Shown piece after piece: positions 34,985 through 47,806 of a stretch of DNA of 64,000 nucleotides. The DNA is from Parasponia andersonii. Lineage: Eukaryota > Streptophyta > Magnoliopsida > Rosales > Cannabaceae. Position numbers and translations under genes: made by a program. The stretch is from the NCBI GenBank assembly GCA_002914805.1, contig JXTB01000118.1, positions 297,960 through 361,959 of the forward strand, given 5' to 3'. The notes beneath the pieces were generated by a model. The model saw nothing but the letters and a program-made list of their open reading frames with translations. It did not search any database and was not told the origin of the DNA. Positions within the stretch are counted from its first letter, which is position 1. Each line of letters opens with the position of its first letter.

Positions 34985-36730
34985 GGCATGTTAGGATCTT
35001 CGAACCGTTCATCCTCTCACACTAGATCCCCATAATTAGGAGTTAACATTCACGAAGATGGGCTGAAAGGGTTCACGAGGCCCTGAACTCGAACTCGACT
35101 CAGTGATAAACTTAGGAACATCCTTAATGTAAATAATGGGAGCATAGGAGTGTCCGCAACCTGATTTTGACGAGATTTCACCACATCATAAGGAACAATA
35201 GGCATCTGAAATTCCAAATTTTGGGTCCGGCGATATAATTGGGTTCAACCTGTTGTATTTGCCGCCACACTTCTTCTTTGAGCTCTAAAATTATTCGACC
35301 ATCGAAACTATACTTGGTTTCAACAATAGCCACTAACTGCTCTTTGTTCACTCCTGATTTGCTTGTGACTGCCGTGAAAGTAAGGAGCAGATGGAGTCGT
35401 TGAAGGACCTCTCATCCCAGACTGCGATAGAAGCCTGGTCTTCTGTGGACTTAACTTGATTTGTGTTCTCCTTGTCGATTGAGAAGTAGGTGCAACTAAG
35501 GAAAAAACTGCAACTTCTTGAACAATCAGCCAACTCCTAGGCATGGGTGTCTCCAAAAATGGAGATTTCTTTTATATCACGGTCAGCACCCTTATCTTCT
35601 TCTCTTTGCTTATCCCCTTCGCTGGAGAAGAAGACAACCGACCTAGAAAGCTTAGCCTTTAGTTGAGAATGGCTACTCCTAGCCTTCTTGGTCAAGGAAG
35701 GAGCTAAGAAGGACCAAAATAACCAATTGAACACACACAAGAAGGGGAAAAAAAAAATAAAAAAATAAGATAAGAGAGTCACAATCAGCTACGATATTCT
35801 TATACAGACCCAAACAAGCATCAAGATGAATATACGCCTACCCTTAGCTTTCCTTTTTGCCTCTATTTTGGAAAGAATGCCTAGCAGGATACGAGTACAC
35901 TCCTCATCCATTTTCTTCTTAGCCTCGTAAAGTTCATTCACCGTGGAATATAAAATTCGTGCTTCTTGTGGTTTGGCTTGCCACCAAAACCTCCCTCCTT
36001 ATGCCAATTAGCTGAGCTTTTTCACTCTTAAATAAAATCAAGGATATCCTTGTGCTTGGCACCTTTAAAGTAGCCCTAAATGACATACTAGTCAATTTCG
36101 GAGACAAAATACGTGAAGAAGTGAGGCATCAGATTCAATATGGTTGCATTGATCAGGATCCCCTCCATAAGTCATAAGTGCTTCATATCAGAAAAAGACC
36201 ATTGTATCTTGAATGGTCTAGAGTTGCGAGTTGCGAGTTGCTAGACTCTGTATAAAAGAAGGCTTCTCTGGTAACCAGACAAAGCAAATAAGGGCCAGAC
36301 AACTCAACAAAAAACAATAATCGAAAATTGAATATCATCCCAATCGACTTATATTTAGTAAGGGAGCACGCGAAGAAAAAGAAACCATTCTAGGCAATAG
36401 AAGTGGAGAATCATGTACCGCTAACCACGTGCAATTTCTTATGGTCATCCTACCCCTTATCAGAGATTCGCATATTACAAAACACATAGCGGTTGGGGAT
36501 AGTTTCTTGCTGGATTTAGTGTCGACCTTGAGCTGTTAGGCTTAGGAGACCATATCTAAACCCCAAGATATGTTGAGCAAAACATGCCAGTCGGAAAGCG
36601 CCATTAGAATATTGAAACCAGTGGGGTTCATCAGGTGAAGCCCAGTTTCTGTGAAAAATTGATTAGATGAGCGGTAGTGTAGGGAAATACAGACACTCGA
36701 CATGATGCCTTAAGCTCATTCTCAGTCACA
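34985..36730 (-). pseudogene. element A antisense gene, upstream exons
   Basis: Minus-strand relative of element B's antisense gene. The region around 35537-35712 reads LTKKARSSHSQLKAKLSRSVVFFSSEGDK, corresponding to B exon 3 (VKGSVAAHKARSKV...VVSSKDE). Upstream, at 35840-35940, a helical ELYEAKKKMDEECTRIL parallels B exon 2, with an intron between. Near 36570-36680 the gatcagg/ttcatcaggtgaagccc phrasing matches the PF04195-like exon 1 of B. Stops and indels are frequent. Its coiled-coil end is at 16690-16930, beyond element B. Confidence 0.65.
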
Positions 36731-38400
36731 TAATTTTAATTTATATTTTAAATAATTTTAAGTTATTTGATTGGATTTGATTAAGATTTAGATTTATTTA
36801 ATTTATGTGATTTTATTTATTCAATTTTTAGATTTAGATATGTAATTTAATTTAGTTTAGTTTATTTTAGTTTAGTTTAGGTTTAATTCATTTATTTACT
36901 TGATTTAGATTTTTATTCAAGATAATCTGATTTTAGTTATTTAAAAAAAAAAAAGAGAGAGAAAAATCTCAACTAAAGACAAGCTCAGACTCGTGCGAGT
37001 GAAGAAGTACTCTACACGCCATTATGTCAATCCAATTAAGCGGAGGACACCATCAGATTAGCGCATGTGTTTCACGCGCCGAAAGGCACGAGTGGGACGG
37101 CTAAGAATATGAGACATGTCGGGCCCGCGTGACAGCGACAACTCGCTTTTCTCTCTCCAAAGTATTGGATCCCGTGCATAAACCTCCTTACAACTGCTTT
37201 CTTTCTCCAGTGAAAACGTGCCACGTCATTCAAGTCAAAGTCAGACTTTCTTTAACCAATGACAAGCTAGATTTATGCCAAGCTCCCTGTTTCACAGCAT
37301 ATAGGATTATTGCCAAGAGTCAGAATTTGAATAAAAACATAAGGACAAAAAAAAGAAAAAGATGAATAATGAATAGAAAATTACTATCGTCGTATCACCG
37401 ATCAGAATAGAGTATCAAAATTCGTACTTTTAACTATAAAAAAACTACGAGAGCTGAGAAAAAATACACCATTATTTCTGGAGCGAGAAAATAATAGTCT
37501 AGTGAGAAAAAGTTAGTAGGAAACACAACGTGGAGTGAAGCCTTTTAACTGTAATTTTTTTTAGTTTGATTTTATTTTTTAATTTTAGAATTTTATTTTC
37601 TTTAGGATGTTTATATTTAATATTTTTATTTTTCTTAGCTTAATTATGTTCTAGATTGTTTTTTTCTACCGCTACAATGTAGCCTAACTATAATGCTCTA
37701 AATTTGTCTTTTATTTTAGTCTGTGAATTATTTTTCTTAGTTGAGTTTTCAATTCTGTTTTTAATACTTCTATTTAATTGGTCACTAAATAGATGATTTG
37801 TTAATTATAATAAAACTAGAAAGAGATTTATGTGCCTAGTCTATTAGATTGAGAGCCATAAATTATATATAAAATAAGAATATATATATATATACATAGT
37901 TTGTGTAGTCGTTATATGAGTTTTCATTGATCTTAATGAATTCTTAATTAGTTTAATTCACATAAGAATATAGTGAATTGATAATTAAAGTTATTTTTGC
38001 TTGAACTTGGAAGAGAATAATAAATAAATTAGAGAATCTCGACTATCAACTAGCAAAATAATTTAGAGCTAATGAGATAGGGAATTTTTAAAATTGATTA
38101 GTTATGATAAAATTAGGCACCCTAGGTTTATTTTCATTGATTTAAACCTTGTTCAATTTTCGTTTTACGTTTTTTTATTTTAATTTTTATTTTCGTTATT
38201 GCTTTTAGTTGATTTTTAGTTTTAATTTAATTTTTTTATTCGTTTAATTCAAATAAAATTAAAATTAGCTAAATTTTGGTACTTAATAAATCAATAATCT
38301 TCATGGGACAATACTAATATTACTTATTACGATAGCGTTCACTTAAACGACTAGTCTTTAAGGGTGTTAACTGTGTAGATAACGACCCCATTGGGAACCG
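36731..38400 (+). mobile_element. AT-rich insertion in element A, probably a solo LTR
   Basis: Separates the antisense exon 1 of element A from its 3' untranslated DNA, which has no such block in element B. It is T-rich (runs of tttagtttagttta). It ends with cttcatgggacaatactaatattacttattacgatagcgttcactt, phrasing typical of the end of some plant gypsy LTRs before the primer site. No clean TG/CA borders or target duplication could be fixed. The 78-codon frame at 37129-37365 shows no known domain. Confidence 0.4.
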
Positions 38401-38813
38401 AGCACTCAACCTGCAATTGATTGATGTTAGGGTCCTCAATGTAACTTACAATGGTTTATTCTCCCTTCGGTTTAAGAAATTACAATAATAAATATAAAGA
38501 TTGAACGAATCAGAATGGGGATTTTGAGAAGTAAACTTTCTAGAAATCCAAGAAAATTTAGGATTTTGAAAGTTTGAATGCTCTTAAAATACAAGAATTG
38601 GTAAAGTGTGAATTGGGAGCAATGCTTTTACACTAGAGGTACATCATATGTCAAAGGTCATGTCCTCGTGACATTATTATAAATTTAAGGAACTTTCGAA
38701 TTTCAAAAAACTCGTGTAACGTCTTCAACTGTTGGACCATGTGGTGCATGTCAAAACCTAATTTCTCCTTTTAACACCTAACACATAGTTACAAGAGGAG
38801 AAATAGGAACAGT
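38401..38813 (+). other. element A 3' untranslated region and purine tract
   Basis: Aligns by phrasing with 33900-34222 of element B (for example ggaactttcgaatttcaaaaaa beside B's cggaatttcaaaatttaaaaaa). It ends in the purine-rich agaggagaaataggaacag at 38794-38812. Confidence 0.6.
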
Positions 38814-39505
38814 TATGGGACCCATGATATCCTCACTTAATGGATAGCACATGGCTTTGGTTAAAAATAAAGAAACGATTAAGCACATGATTAGTCACAC
38901 TGATCACAAGTCATTAACTACCTGTCTAATGGTATTAAACTAGCATGACAGCATATGAGCTCAAAAAGGTGACACATGACAAGCATGAGGGTCTTTACAT
39001 AACCAAATTATAAAAAGGGTCTTAATAAACCAAAATAGCTTTTTCAAACCCCCTAAATACTATCTTAAGATAGAGAGATGAGGGTCGGGGTCGGGGTACA
39101 GAAGGTTTACTACATTACCATACCTAGGTCAACTATTTGCATGGGTCCCAAAAGACTAATACACTAAGTAACCACTAAGCTTTACACGTGGTAGTGGTCC
39201 AAATAGGTAATTACCAACATAAAAAATGATTTATGTTGTGGCAACTTAACCACAAACTATCTGATCAGAATGTTGTCTGTAATGCCAAATCTCTAAGAGA
39301 GAGAACCCTACCTTCTTCTTATTATAAATACAATGTTTTGTCTTAGATTTAATCTTATCATCTCTTCTATATATTTTACCTTAACCGATTTAAACATCAA
39401 ATTGTCTCGTAGGTAACAACTACTACTCATTGATTTCAGTACTTGAGATAGGGTGTATTTAGAAGTGGCAAGGATACGTGGACAATTAGAGAAACAGCTG
39501 CGACA
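38814..39505 (+). repeat. 3' LTR of element A
   Basis: Starts TATGGGACCCATGATATCC (first TG decayed to TA) and ends GAGAAACAGCTGCGACA. Start, end (acgtggacaattagagaaac beside B's acgtggacagttggtgaaaa) and position after a purine tract match element B's LTR. It is 692 bp, about 70-80 bp shorter. Overall identity to B's LTR is clearly lower than between B's own two LTRs. Confidence 0.75.
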
Positions 39506-40926
39506 TCTAGTATATTTTTAAAAGAGAAATAAAGTGGCTTCCAAAATTTCTTTTGGAGTCTCTTTTATTTTTCAATTTTTTAATGTTAAATTTTATTTTT
39601 CCTTTTTTAAAGTCCGAAAAATTAACATCCCTAAAATGTTCACTATCCAATTTAGTAACCATATGGAACACGATCATTAATTTAGAGACCATCTCGAACG
39701 TGGTCTCTAATTTAGTTACCATTGTTTCAAATATTATTTTTTTCAAAAAATTAAATTGTGGAAATTTCTAGGTAAAAAAGGAAGAAATTTTTTTTAAACA
39801 AAAAAAGGCTGAGAAAGAAAATGGCAAAAGCCTAAAAATCGTAAATTACTAACAATTTTTAATCTACTTTGAGTTTTTTTCCCTCTCCTACATTCTCTCT
39901 CCTCTCATTTCTTTGTTTATGCTATAAAGGTTTTTTTAAAAGGTTTTTTTTTTATCAATTGAGAATATGAAGTAATAAAAATGGTTTTAGAAAAGTCATT
40001 TTGAAAACACATCGGAAATGCTCTAGAAATATCATAGATAATTAAATATTGGTCTATAACCCAAAAGTATCTTCACGCTAACATTCGTGAGTGAGATCCA
40101 GTAGTGTTGTATAAAGATACTAGACATGCAACTCGAGCTGAATCGAGTTAACTTGATCTAAGTTTATGCGATCCAAGTTGCCTATGTTGTTTTTCTTTTA
40201 GCATTTGGCTAAAAAATAACACTCCAATGGTATGCTATATTTGACATAATTTTTAGCAATGCTATTTTTTTTTACCAAATATAACACATAGAATAGCATG
40301 TGCTAAATTTTAGTATGTGGTGTAATTTGCAATATTACATATTTTAAATATTAAATATTCATATATTTCACAATATTATCAAAATTCAATGCATGTATAT
40401 ATTTTTCATTCAATTTTATTAGAAGTTTATTCTTACTAATTTACAATCAATTAGTATTAATAGCAAAATAAATTTTTATTTACAATTTTTTTTTTTTGCA
40501 TTGATCAGTTTGTTCATTTATGCAGAATATGAGTAATCGCAAATTGATAGGTGCAGTTAGTTTTTATACATAAAAATGAGTTAATAGTAGAAAAAAAGAT
40601 AATTAAACATAAAATTAATGTTCAAAATACAAAAAAATATATATATTTCTTTTAACATATATATATATTAGAGCAAAACTCAAAAAATCATGTTAATTTA
40701 GCATTACAACACATCTTTTAGCATAATGCACGGAGAAGGTTTGATAAGTGAACATTTTCACAAATTTTGACTGTTATTTGTTACTACTAATTAGTTAGCA
40801 GATGCACGTGAATGGGAGTCACTTGGTAGGTGACTCCGATTCACACTAGTGCGCACTTAGTTGACTTTTACATATCCGGAAGGAACAGTCCAATACTTGA
40901 GATGTGAAGAACCTATACATACCTAT
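39506..40926. other. AT-rich intergenic sequence, no gene
   Basis: No gene recognised. 39600-39740 contains repeated phrases around 'aatttagtaacca' and 'aatttagagacca', resembling subterminal repeats of a DNA transposon, but no ends were found. Frames on both strands there are low complexity. Confidence 0.45.
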
Positions 40927-41050
40927 GTACCGATCCGGCAGGTTTTTTTTTTTTTTTTTTTAACATATCAATAGGTATTATTTTATCCAAAATTTATCTG
41001 AGTCTTTTCATAGTAAAAAAATAAAGTGAAAGAAAGAGCATCAAATAATG
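40927..41050. mobile_element. MITE family 1, copy 5 (partial, diverged)
   Basis: Begins gtaccgatccggcaggttttt, like the family end ggtaccaatccagtaggtatttt. It contains aatttatctgag and aaagaaagagcatcaaataatga, corresponding to agagaaagagcattaatgatg of copy 1. The other end is missing. Confidence 0.5.
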
Positions 41051-41664
41051 AGTGTGTAAAGGCAACCAGAAATAGCAAGCTCCCTGGTCAGGCATTACCA
41101 TAAAAGCCCGTGAGGCCGTAACCCCCTATCAGACAGGAGCATGGTCCTCCACTAGGCTCTGCAAAGCATAGGAAGCAACATGGCGTATTACAAGCCTACC
41201 CCAGACAGAAAAACAGGACCAGTCACTCACACATTTACTACTAGTCCTACCCTCGGTCCTGTATTTGAAAACATAATATTTGCATAAATTTTCCAATATG
41301 TATATTTGAGATACAGGGCATATATATATATATAATCTTTTAAGTACCTTGAACAAGGAACTCTTCAATCCAAATAAAGAATTGGCAAGTGAATAGCTAT
41401 GAAAATTATTCAACGAATCATATACAATTGGTTTCAAAGGGGAAAAAAAAATGTCATATTACTAATAATGAATTAATGAACTATGGACAGCTCTCTTCAG
41501 TTTTCAGAATTATTAGTTCTCACGACTAATAAATTCCAATCGAAACCGATATTTGTTAATAACAATGGTAAGATTTAGAAAATAACTTATTATTGATAAA
41601 AATAAATTCTAAATAGAGATAGAGATATCACCATTCAACAAAATGCTTAGGTTGGTAGTTTCCT
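41051..41664. other. 3' flank of the CLC-c gene
   Basis: Lies beyond the stop codon of the minus-strand CLC-c gene and should contain its 3' UTR and poly-A site. The 102-codon minus frame at 41129-41437 has no recognisable motif. The middle part (41080-41260) is GC-richer than its surroundings and may be transposon-derived. Confidence 0.4.
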
Positions 41665-44359
41665 CTACTTATGAGGGTGAGGATCGAAGTGAGGATGGAG
41701 TCCCAAAACATGCTCTGGCATGAAGTCATGCCTTGTCAAGATTCCAACAATTGGAGGTCTCTGCAAATGAAATATTTCATAAAATAAGTTATTCTCATAA
41801 TGTTGTAGACTTTCGTGTTAAAGTTCCAGTTAAAATCAGAGAGAACACATAACCAAGATGTAGTCTTATAAGCTACATTACATATACATGTGTGGATATA
41901 TTTGTGTTGTGTGAGAGAATTCAAAGAAAGATTTAGTCTTACCCCTGGTGTCTTTGGCACCACCAACAGGTGCCTGAGGCCGAGCTCTCGGAAGAGAAGT
42001 GCAGCTTTAGCTAGAGACATTGTTTCCACCACTGTGTATGGAGACGTATTAGTAATGGGATGAAGATCAACATACATCTCCATTTCCTCCTCCGTGATGT
42101 CCGAGTCCTCCAGTTTGACCCCCTTGCCCAATCCCGCCTTAGCAAAATCATGTGCCTTGAACCTCCTCATAATTCCTGATCCCGTCGTCACCCTCATTTT
42201 AGAGAACTTCTTTCCTCTTAGCAAAACAAGCAAATGAGACCTCAAAACAAGACCACACAACTCCGGAGCTTCAGAGAAAGGTGGCTCATCTATCACAGGA
42301 AACCCATTATGCCTTGTAGTCTTCAGAGCATGCAATATATTGCCCACTTTTTCGACTCCAGAAAATGTAACTAGTGGACCAGATACAACATCACTTGCAA
42401 CCAAATTTCTCATGTATGGTTCTGCGTGAGCTTCCATATAGGGTAGCCCCTTCAATACCAAGATTTGGTCATAGACACCCTTGTTGAAACAATCAGCCAC
42501 AGTTTTCGAAATAAGGAGAACCAGCATCATCAGTGGGAGCATCAAGAGGTTGTTTGTGAGCTCAAGAAGTATAACACAAAGAGAAACAGTCATCCTCATG
42601 GTCCCACCAAGGAAGGATGCAGCTCCAAGAAGGGCAAAGAGACCCGCATCAAGACTTGAGACAGAACCAAGGACAGTGCCAACAAGGCGCCCATAAGAGG
42701 CACCAGCAAGTATAACAGGGATAAATAGACCAGAGGGAACAGCAATGCCATAAGTGATAATGCCTAGAAAATAAATAGCAATAAAGAAAACTAAAAGAGT
42801 GGAGAGATGAAATTCCTTTTCAGAGCCAGAGCTAAATAGGTTTCGAATGGCATCATCATTGGTATTGAAAAAAAGGGAAGCAAGGTCATTGTAATGGTTA
42901 GGTGGACATTGGAAATTCTTGTAGTTCCCAGAACGACCGACTGTAGGACATTGATCCTTGAGGTGAGGGGGACAGGGAGTGCACTGTGAAAGCCATGGAA
43001 GGCCATAAGAAGAACAAGAGCTCAAAAAGGAAATGACCAATACAAGGATAATTTTTAATGAAGGACCTCTCCTGCAAGTCATTAAGAAGAATCAGCAACC
43101 AAAAAGAGAGAACCACATTAATGTTTTTCTTTTTTTTTTTTGTTCTTTTTTTTTTCCAACTGCTAATCTATTCGCCATGTTAAATTGTCTAATGAACCGA
43201 CAGTAAACTCTGTATTCATCCTTCAAATCTAAGGGATCCTTCAAAACCAAGGGATCCTTCAAAACTAAGGGTTAAAAGTTTATGCTGTCATTTCTTACAT
43301 AATGTGCAAGAGGAACGAAATTATTGGCTTTCTTAGAGAAGTAGCTACCTAGATCCATCAACAAAACAAAAGGACAATAGAAAAAGGGCAGGGCATACTC
43401 ATTGATGATGCTATAAGCACGAAGGACTTTGTTCACAAAAAAATTGTAAAGGCTCCCTAAGATGCCGCCAATAACTCCAAGGAATATAACTGCAAGTAGA
43501 TCTGGAGTGTTGTAAGCTGTTTTTGTTGAATTGACATCAAACATAATCAGACCTCCTTCCCCAAATAGTCCACATTTACCACCCCTGCAAACTTCCATAA
43601 AACTTCTCAACACCACTACTACTACAGCTGTTGTAAAAAATGTCCTCCAAAGAAGAGCACTTCTCCACCTATGGCAGGCACAACTTATTCTCAGAATTGA
43701 ATATAGTGGAAAGCATCAAAAGCCAAGTACAATGAGAAAAGCAGTGACGATATGATATCTCTCTCAGTGATAAAAAAAAGTGGGGAAAAATTCAGCTGCT
43801 GAGTGGGTGTTCCTTTTTAGAGAATGTTGAACATATACTTGGGGAAAAATTCAGCTGCTGATTATGTAGCTGTTTCTTTTTACAGAATGTTGAACATATA
43901 TTTTATGTTTTTAAGATTTTAGATTTTCCTTTTGACCATTGGAAAAGAAAACAAATCAAGATACATAACTGTGACTTTAAGATGGAACTCCAAGACTTGC
44001 AACAGATAGCTTGGAGAAAATAAGAATGAACACCATGCAAATTTCTAAGACCATGCTGTTCTCACATTGTATTCTTTTTCTCACTTTTAATTTCCACATT
44101 CCAAATTTCCATTTATGCTCAAAGAAACTAATCTGAAACCTATTCTCTAGTTTGCATTTATACTTCTCTATTTTCACCTACAAAAGGGAAATTGATAATC
44201 AAGCCCTAGATAGAATGTGGCAGCGACAGCCATAATCCAGATTCAAGCCTATGCCTTGACAAATGTGTATGTGCACTTTGTACGCATAAAAGACCTATGC
44301 ATGTATACGTATCATGTATATACATAAATATATATATATACAAAAAAATCGACAAACAC

Positions 44360-44390
<31 letters not shown>

Positions 44391-47300
44391 CCATGAAGCT
44401 GCCTCTTCAAGTGCAAAGAGGACCCCACCAACTGGGGCACGGAAGGCAGCTGCAACACCCGCAGCAGCGCCACAAGTGATTAGATCCCGCCGGTCTCGAT
44501 CATTTTTGAAGAATCTAAGCCATTTCCAAGTCAAACGATACTTGCGAGAACCACCCTGACCAAGCAATGAAGCTATGCAAGCGCCAGTGTGCACCATAGG
44601 CCCCTCCTTACCCACAACAAATCCAGCAGCTACTCCAAAAATGGAACCAAAAATCTGCCAAGAATATGTAATCATTGTAAGCGCATTTTTTTAATTTGTT
44701 CTTAATTTCATGCAACCATATTTGGATGCCATGAACTAAGTTTTTACTTTGAAACTTAGTTTCCTCAGTGTCATAGAGAACACCAACGGCTTTGAATGAA
44801 TCTCATTTCTATGTTTAGTTGCTTCAAAAGATAACTTCCCAAGTGTGACACTGATAAGTAAATTAGAAAGATGGCAATGAATGAGTATCTAATAAGAATG
44901 AATTCAGAGTGAGAATCAGCACACTTCAAGGCAATCCCCATGATTAATTATATCATAATATTTTTATACAAGAGTTACCAGTTCTCTAGTCCTCTGAAAA
45001 ATATGTTCGAATAGTAAGAGATGCAAATTGAATAGTAAGAGATGCAAAACAACCAAATAAGTTTCCGCTTTACTCCTCTAGTGGATCATAAAAAATTGCT
45101 TTATTGTATGTCTGGAAAAGAAAAATAGTTTCAGTTTGTTATTCACCTTTACAAAGAGCGTACTTGGAGCCAATATAGAATAAGCATCTATACCATTGAG
45201 GTATGCTTTCACCTCAGGTATGCCGGAGCCTGCTGCGGCTGGGGCAATGTAGGCACATAGGACTGCAGCAGCAAAGGCCAAGATCATGTTACAACCAACA
45301 TATGCTGCGAATGCCTGAAAGTACCTGCACTGGAGTTAAATTATGTAGCACTTGCTCCAAAGTTATACAAGTTCAGGGGGGAAACGTTTGGGAATTCAAT
45401 TCTAACAGAAAGCTTATTTCTAGTATTTCTGATAATTCTAGTAGGATACTTAAACATAGATAATTGGAAAGGTTTCATTACACAAGTGAAACACTGCTGA
45501 TTATAAACTTCCTCCAAATTTTGAAAATGACTTCTCACAGCATACTACTGATCAAACTGCAAGAGACAGTACTCCGGAGTCCCTAAAATGCCCTACTGCA
45601 AAATGACTTCCTAGTACAATTTTTTCAATGTCTTCTATCCATCATCGTTCATTGCTACTCCACAGGTCAGCAATAGGTTTTAAACAAAAACAAAAATTGT
45701 TATTCATCATTTCTGGTGTCCTAAGTAACCTAGGCAAAGAATGAAACTCATTTTGCTATTTGAAAAGAGTTTAATAGGAAATGCTCAGTCCCAGGGGGGG
45801 AAAAAAAGTAAGCAAACAAAGTTGCATATGCAAAACAAGAACCCCAGTACAAAGTGTTAATAACTAGACAACGTTAGCCCCGATCGTATTATACCTTATA
45901 CTTGATGACATGGTTCAGAATGCAACTACTCCATTTTGATTTCGATCAAATAAGTACAAAGAAGGGGGACAACATTAAGACAGTAGCATGTAGACTTACT
46001 TATCCTTAAGCATGAGATTGTTGGTGAGAAGAAGTTTGCTGCCGGCTATATTCTCCACAGCAATGTTATTAAAGAAGCCAACCAGCCCAGTACACAACCC
46101 AATTAGAAGAGCTAGCGTCCATTTAAGGACAACATATTGAAATATCTCAACCTTCTTTCTAGATCTCCAGTCCTGCTTAAAGAGTTCATTCTCAACAATT
46201 CTACAAAAACGGGGGAAAAAAATAAAAAAGGTGAGAAAGCACATATATACTTCTTGATAAGAATGTATAGAAAAATAGAGTGTCAATAAAGAAAAGGAAA
46301 AAATCGATGAAAAGGGTAGTCACAAATATGTTCAGCAACTTTCATCATTTCGGGGGTTGTCTGAGCTAGACAGAATAGCAGCAAAGTTAAGTTCTCTTCT
46401 CAATCATCCGTCCTATCTTATAGGACTATAAAAGCTTGAAAATTAACTGTTTTATTATGTGAAAAGGCACATCACTGGAATTTTAAGTGATGCAACACTC
46501 TTTTCAAAAGAAGAAGGCTAAGCAATTCCAATAGTATGAATCTATCTGCTAACATGTTTAGTTAAAATAAAAGAATGAAAAAACAAAAAAAACAAATTTA
46601 TGATTAGCAGAGCCATGAGGTAGAGAAGAAAAGAGAACAACAAAGTAAATAGCCTTGTTTTATCATGCTCGATAGCATCACAAGGGGACATAGGATTGTT
46701 GAATTGGCCGTGACAAAAGTAAATGGCCTTGTCTTAACAGACAAGTTACTAAAACCAGAAAACATACAGCACTTAAAACTGGAACAAGAGCATATATAGG
46801 ACCAAACTAAATCGTCATTGGTAACAATATTTTTGATAGTTGAAATGTAAGGCAACAAAAACAAAAATAAAAGAAGAATACGAAAGAATCATAACTTTTT
46901 TTTTTCCTTCCCATTTTCTGCTGACCAAATTAATAATAGAAAGTGAAATAGAGAAATAGTCAATTGAATTGATAGTTAAGATTTTGGATTAACATAAGGA
47001 CAAAAGAAAAGAGAAAATATACTATTAAAAATTGTTTTTCTATGCGAAACCATGCAACCGAATATAAAATTATTCAATAATCTAATAAATGAACAAAACT
47101 CAATGGTTCTATTCCTCAAACAAAACTATTATTAAAAAATAGTAATAACAGTAGTAGCACAAATATATATTCTTTAAAAAAAAAAAATCCTTGTGATAAT
47201 TGAGAAATAAGATTCGAAAATTGCTTGAGAATCAAAGAATAATCATAGGTAGATACCGGTAAGTATGATGAAGACGACGATCCAAGTAAATTATACAAAA

Positions 47301-47806
47301 AAAAAAAAACAAAACAAAACAAAACAAAACAAATAGAACAATTAATACATATTTTGAATCATTTCGAGCTTAAAATGAACAATCTATTCTCAATCATGCA
47401 ACAGAGCAAAGGTATTAAAAATATAATATTAATAACAATAAAAAACATGAAAAGGAAAATTCAATTCAGAATGAGGTATCGGAAGGCAAATACACCCATT
47501 TGGCTCATTTTAAAAACAAAAAGAGAAAATAAGGGAATCCAGATTCTATCATTTTCTACCATTTTCAGGGTAACCAAACAAACAGAAACGAATAGAATAA
47601 AATGAGAAATGACGAGAGGGGTTTTGAACGTAAAAGGCATACTCATAATCAAGGCTCTCGATTGGACAAACGTTGGCACCAACAATGGCAATCTGAGAAG
47701 TGTTGTTGGTTCTACTCCTCAGCAGTGGTTCCTTAAACGATCCTTCCCTCTCCAACCCCAGCCCCTCGATCTCTATATCATTCTCCTCCTCCGCCATATC
47801 ATTCAA
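41665..47806 (-). CDS. CLC-c: chloride channel/transporter, CLC-c type
   Basis: Seven exons (minus strand): 47643-47806, 46000-46200, 45147-45324, 44392-44654, 43399-43668, 41943-43071, 41665-41760. All six introns have GT...AG borders and keep frame, giving 766 aa, near the usual length of about 780. CLC proteins are membrane dimers moving Cl- or NO3-, often in exchange for H+; plant CLC-c is placed in the vacuolar membrane. Seen: an N-terminus with GSFKEPLLR and ANVCPIESLDYE; GSGIPE with Ser155 (Pro there marks nitrate-preferring CLC-a/b); GKEGP with gating Glu198; FALEEAASW with proton Glu265; GLFIP at 473-477. Two cytoplasmic CBS domains follow, in about the last 180 residues. The ATG at 47806 is chosen because it opens the conserved N-terminus; M4 is an alternative. 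No lesions seen. Confidence 0.96.
44363..44391. repeat. (GA)n microsatellite touching the exon 4 donor site
   Basis: On the minus strand exon 4 ends TTCATG and the intron starts GTCTCTCTCT..., that is, the donor GT is the first dinucleotide of a pure CT run. The splice is supported because it joins two Trp codons (TG|G TGG) exactly as in the family protein. Confidence 0.85.

Larger units (their letters stand above)
16610..39505 (+). mobile_element. older Tat-like gypsy element A, split and truncated
   Basis: Remains of a gypsy element on both sides of element B. On the left (16610-17153) is minus-strand coiled-coil coding sequence. On the right (34985-36730) is the upstream part of the same antisense gene. 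Then come an AT-rich insertion (about 36731-38400), untranslated DNA, a purine tract (38792-38812) and a 3' LTR (38814-39505). Gag, pol and the 5' LTR are absent; the left truncation is near 16610. The right parts align by order and phrasing with B, so A and B are relatives. Confidence 0.7.
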
